Source: Phellopilus nigrolimitatus
Lineage: Eukaryota; Basidiomycota; Agaricomycetes; Hymenochaetales; Hymenochaetaceae
Assembly (NCBI GenBank): GCA_021029095.1
Contig: JAJOHG010000004.1
Span: 310,001 to 374,000 of the forward strand
DNA: 64,000 nucleotides
Reading direction: 5' to 3'
Translations under genes and position numbers: made by a program
The notes under the pieces: generated by a model
What the model saw: only the letters and a program-made list of their open reading frames with translations
Database searches by the model: none
Told to the model about the DNA's origin: nothing
In this document: positions 62,608-64,000 of the stretch, one piece after another
Layout of the letters: the number at the start of each line of letters is the position of its first letter
Numbering within the stretch: position 1 is the first letter of the stretch

Positions 62608-64000
62608 TCAGTCCTGGTACTCAGATCCCTCTGACCCTGATTTGTCCGCCTCCGCTACTGTTTCTGAGTGTCTCTGTTGTTCTCGCTCGTCAGCCAGCGC
62701 GTCAACATTTTGGCCTTGGTACGCTGGGCGTGGTCTCACCCGGTCGCGAAGCGTGATATCACGCGCTGGTGCAGCAGATGGCGTGCCCTTGAACTCGTCT
62801 TCTGAATCTGATCTTGAAACCTTCGCAGCTGTTGGCTTCGTCGGTTTGCGCTTTCGTTTCGTCTGACTTTTCTCGTTAGCGATCTGCGATGTTGATGCTG
62901 ACATTTCTCTGTTGCCAGTGCCTCGACTGCGTCCACGAGTAGCGCCCCCTCGTCCCTTTCCTTTCTTTCCGCGACCACTTTTGGTTTCGCCCTCCTTGCC
63001 ACCGCCCGTAGTTTCTTTCTTTCTCTTTTTTGCAGCCGGCGGCTGCCCCACCTCCGCATTATCTCCAGCCGATTCTCCCGACGTCGAGCCAGAACGCGAT
63101 GCGCTCGTGCTGCCTATGTTGTCTCCACCTCTCGCCCTTGCCTGCGCTTTTCTATGCTCCGCAACGAGCGTCTGTAGGCGCTGGCTTGGATACACCTGGC
63201 GCTTGCGTGGCTCGGCGGCGCCGCTCCCCGCGGAGACAGAAAAGAAGTCATTGAGCGACCCTTGTCGATTTGCGGCAGCTTCCTGAAAAAACGAAAACGA
63301 AAAAGAAGTAGGTGTGAGATCCTGAAACCTGAGAAGTGAAAAGTAATGGAGTGAAACAGACCTGGCCACGCTTGTTCATCTTATGAATGATCGGAAGGAG
63401 CAGCTCATCAACTTTCCCAGCACCCCACGATAATTCCTCTCTGAAAAAACTGAATGACAGCAACCCTGTCAAATTTCCAATATGCCTTGATAAATGAAGT
63501 CAAATTCTCACTCTCGGAGACCGTCAAGATCTGGAAGACCCCATTTGAATGGCTCTTCCGAGGTGTCAACAACCGGATGATAATACGCATCGCGCTGGCC
63601 AATGGCTTCAGAAATGAATTTTGCTCGCGAGAACGTTCATAACTCACCACGGCAGGATTAGGCCATTCATTGGATAGGTAGAGATTTTTGAAGCGCTTTT
63701 TCTGAATATACTTTGTCAACACACTCAAGAAAAAAACTCGACAGAGCTCACGAAGCGCTTCCTAAAAGTCGAAATGTTGTCTGAATCCTTGTCGCGACCT
63801 GTCTGTACCTTCAGCCACCAATCCTTGAACTTATGGAGTCCATCGTCTCCCGGGAACTCTCTGAGCAGTTCCATCGCGACGACGGGGCCGACACCCGGTA
63901 CGCCCTCGACATAATCGCTGCCCAATAGATACGCGAGCCGCACAAGTGTACCCCGGTCCAGTCCAAGCTCTCGCGAGAGGTCCGTGAGGAGGAAGCACTC
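62608..64000 (-). CDS. Rad2/XPG-type structure-specific DNA repair nuclease, C-terminal part only
   Basis: Makes the 3' incision in nucleotide excision repair. Only the 3' half of the gene is in the window; it runs off the right edge. From the edge: ECFLLTDLSRELGLDRGTLV RLAYLLGSDYVEGVPGVGPV VAMELLREFPGDDGLHKFKD WW, the conserved I-region with Asp in GSDY and the helix-two-turn-helix GVPGVGPV. After introns: KKRFKNLYLSNEWPNPAVV, AYYHPVVDTSEEPFKWGLPD LDGLREFLIEY, then KVDELLLPIIHKMNKRGQ and the PCNA-binding-like QGSLNDFFSV. The rest is a basic, Ser/Arg/Lys-rich C-terminus ending GSEGSEYQD. The DPPFxW-like EEPFKWGLPDLDGLREF and tail length favour Rad2/XPG over FEN1 or Exo1. Confidence 0.88.

Overview
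This is a 64-kb piece of a basidiomycete genome, almost certainly from a mushroom-forming fungus (Agaricomycetes). The genes are split by many very short GT-AG introns (about 44-70 nt). They lie on both strands without operons. Several encoded families are typical of or expanded in Agaricomycetes: a pepsin-type aspartic protease, a serpentine 7-TM protein, Ser-rich GPI-anchored secreted proteins and a nucleotidyltransferase-like orphan family. Most exon joins below were worked out by eye from splice sites and reading frame.

Left part (1-21 kb): a MYST histone acetyltransferase with a tandem PHD finger (minus, cut by the left edge), a LAMMER/CLK protein kinase (plus), a secreted aspartic protease (minus), an orphan two-exon gene (minus, 14.3-15.2 kb), an oligoribonuclease that overlaps or is fused to a Ser-rich coiled-coil gene (minus, 15.8-18.7 kb), and homocitrate synthase (plus, 19-20.8 kb).

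Middle part (21-37 kb): a gene-poor, accessory-looking stretch. It holds a duplicated pair of small secreted two-cysteine peptides (A and B), a possible third member (C), an orphan signal-peptide exon (D), and a 1.6-kb Tc1/mariner element with perfect 32-bp inverted repeats. The element sits inside the upstream region of peptide gene B, and its transposase carries one in-frame stop. After this come an inositol polyphosphate 5-phosphatase (plus) and an intact multi-exon 7-TM protein (minus).

Right part (37-64 kb): dense housekeeping content. In order: ribosomal protein uS10 and a divergent Yju2/CCDC130-type splicing factor, a Gln-rich ARID (Swi1-type) SWI/SNF subunit, the nucleotidyltransferase-like orphan, a VTT-domain (TMEM41/DedA-like) membrane protein, a GPI-anchored secreted protein, citrate synthase, the KEOPS subunit Pcc1, a PA2G4/EBP1-like protein, a SAM-dependent methyltransferase with a divergent complex I NDUFB8 subunit, and the C-terminal part of a Rad2/XPG nuclease (cut by the right edge).

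The strongest candidate for something undescribed is the small-secreted-peptide pair with its shared TATA-containing upstream region and the Tc1 insertion that split one copy. The oligoribonuclease with a possible long N-terminal extension comes second. No CRISPR arrays, rRNA or convincing tRNA genes were seen.
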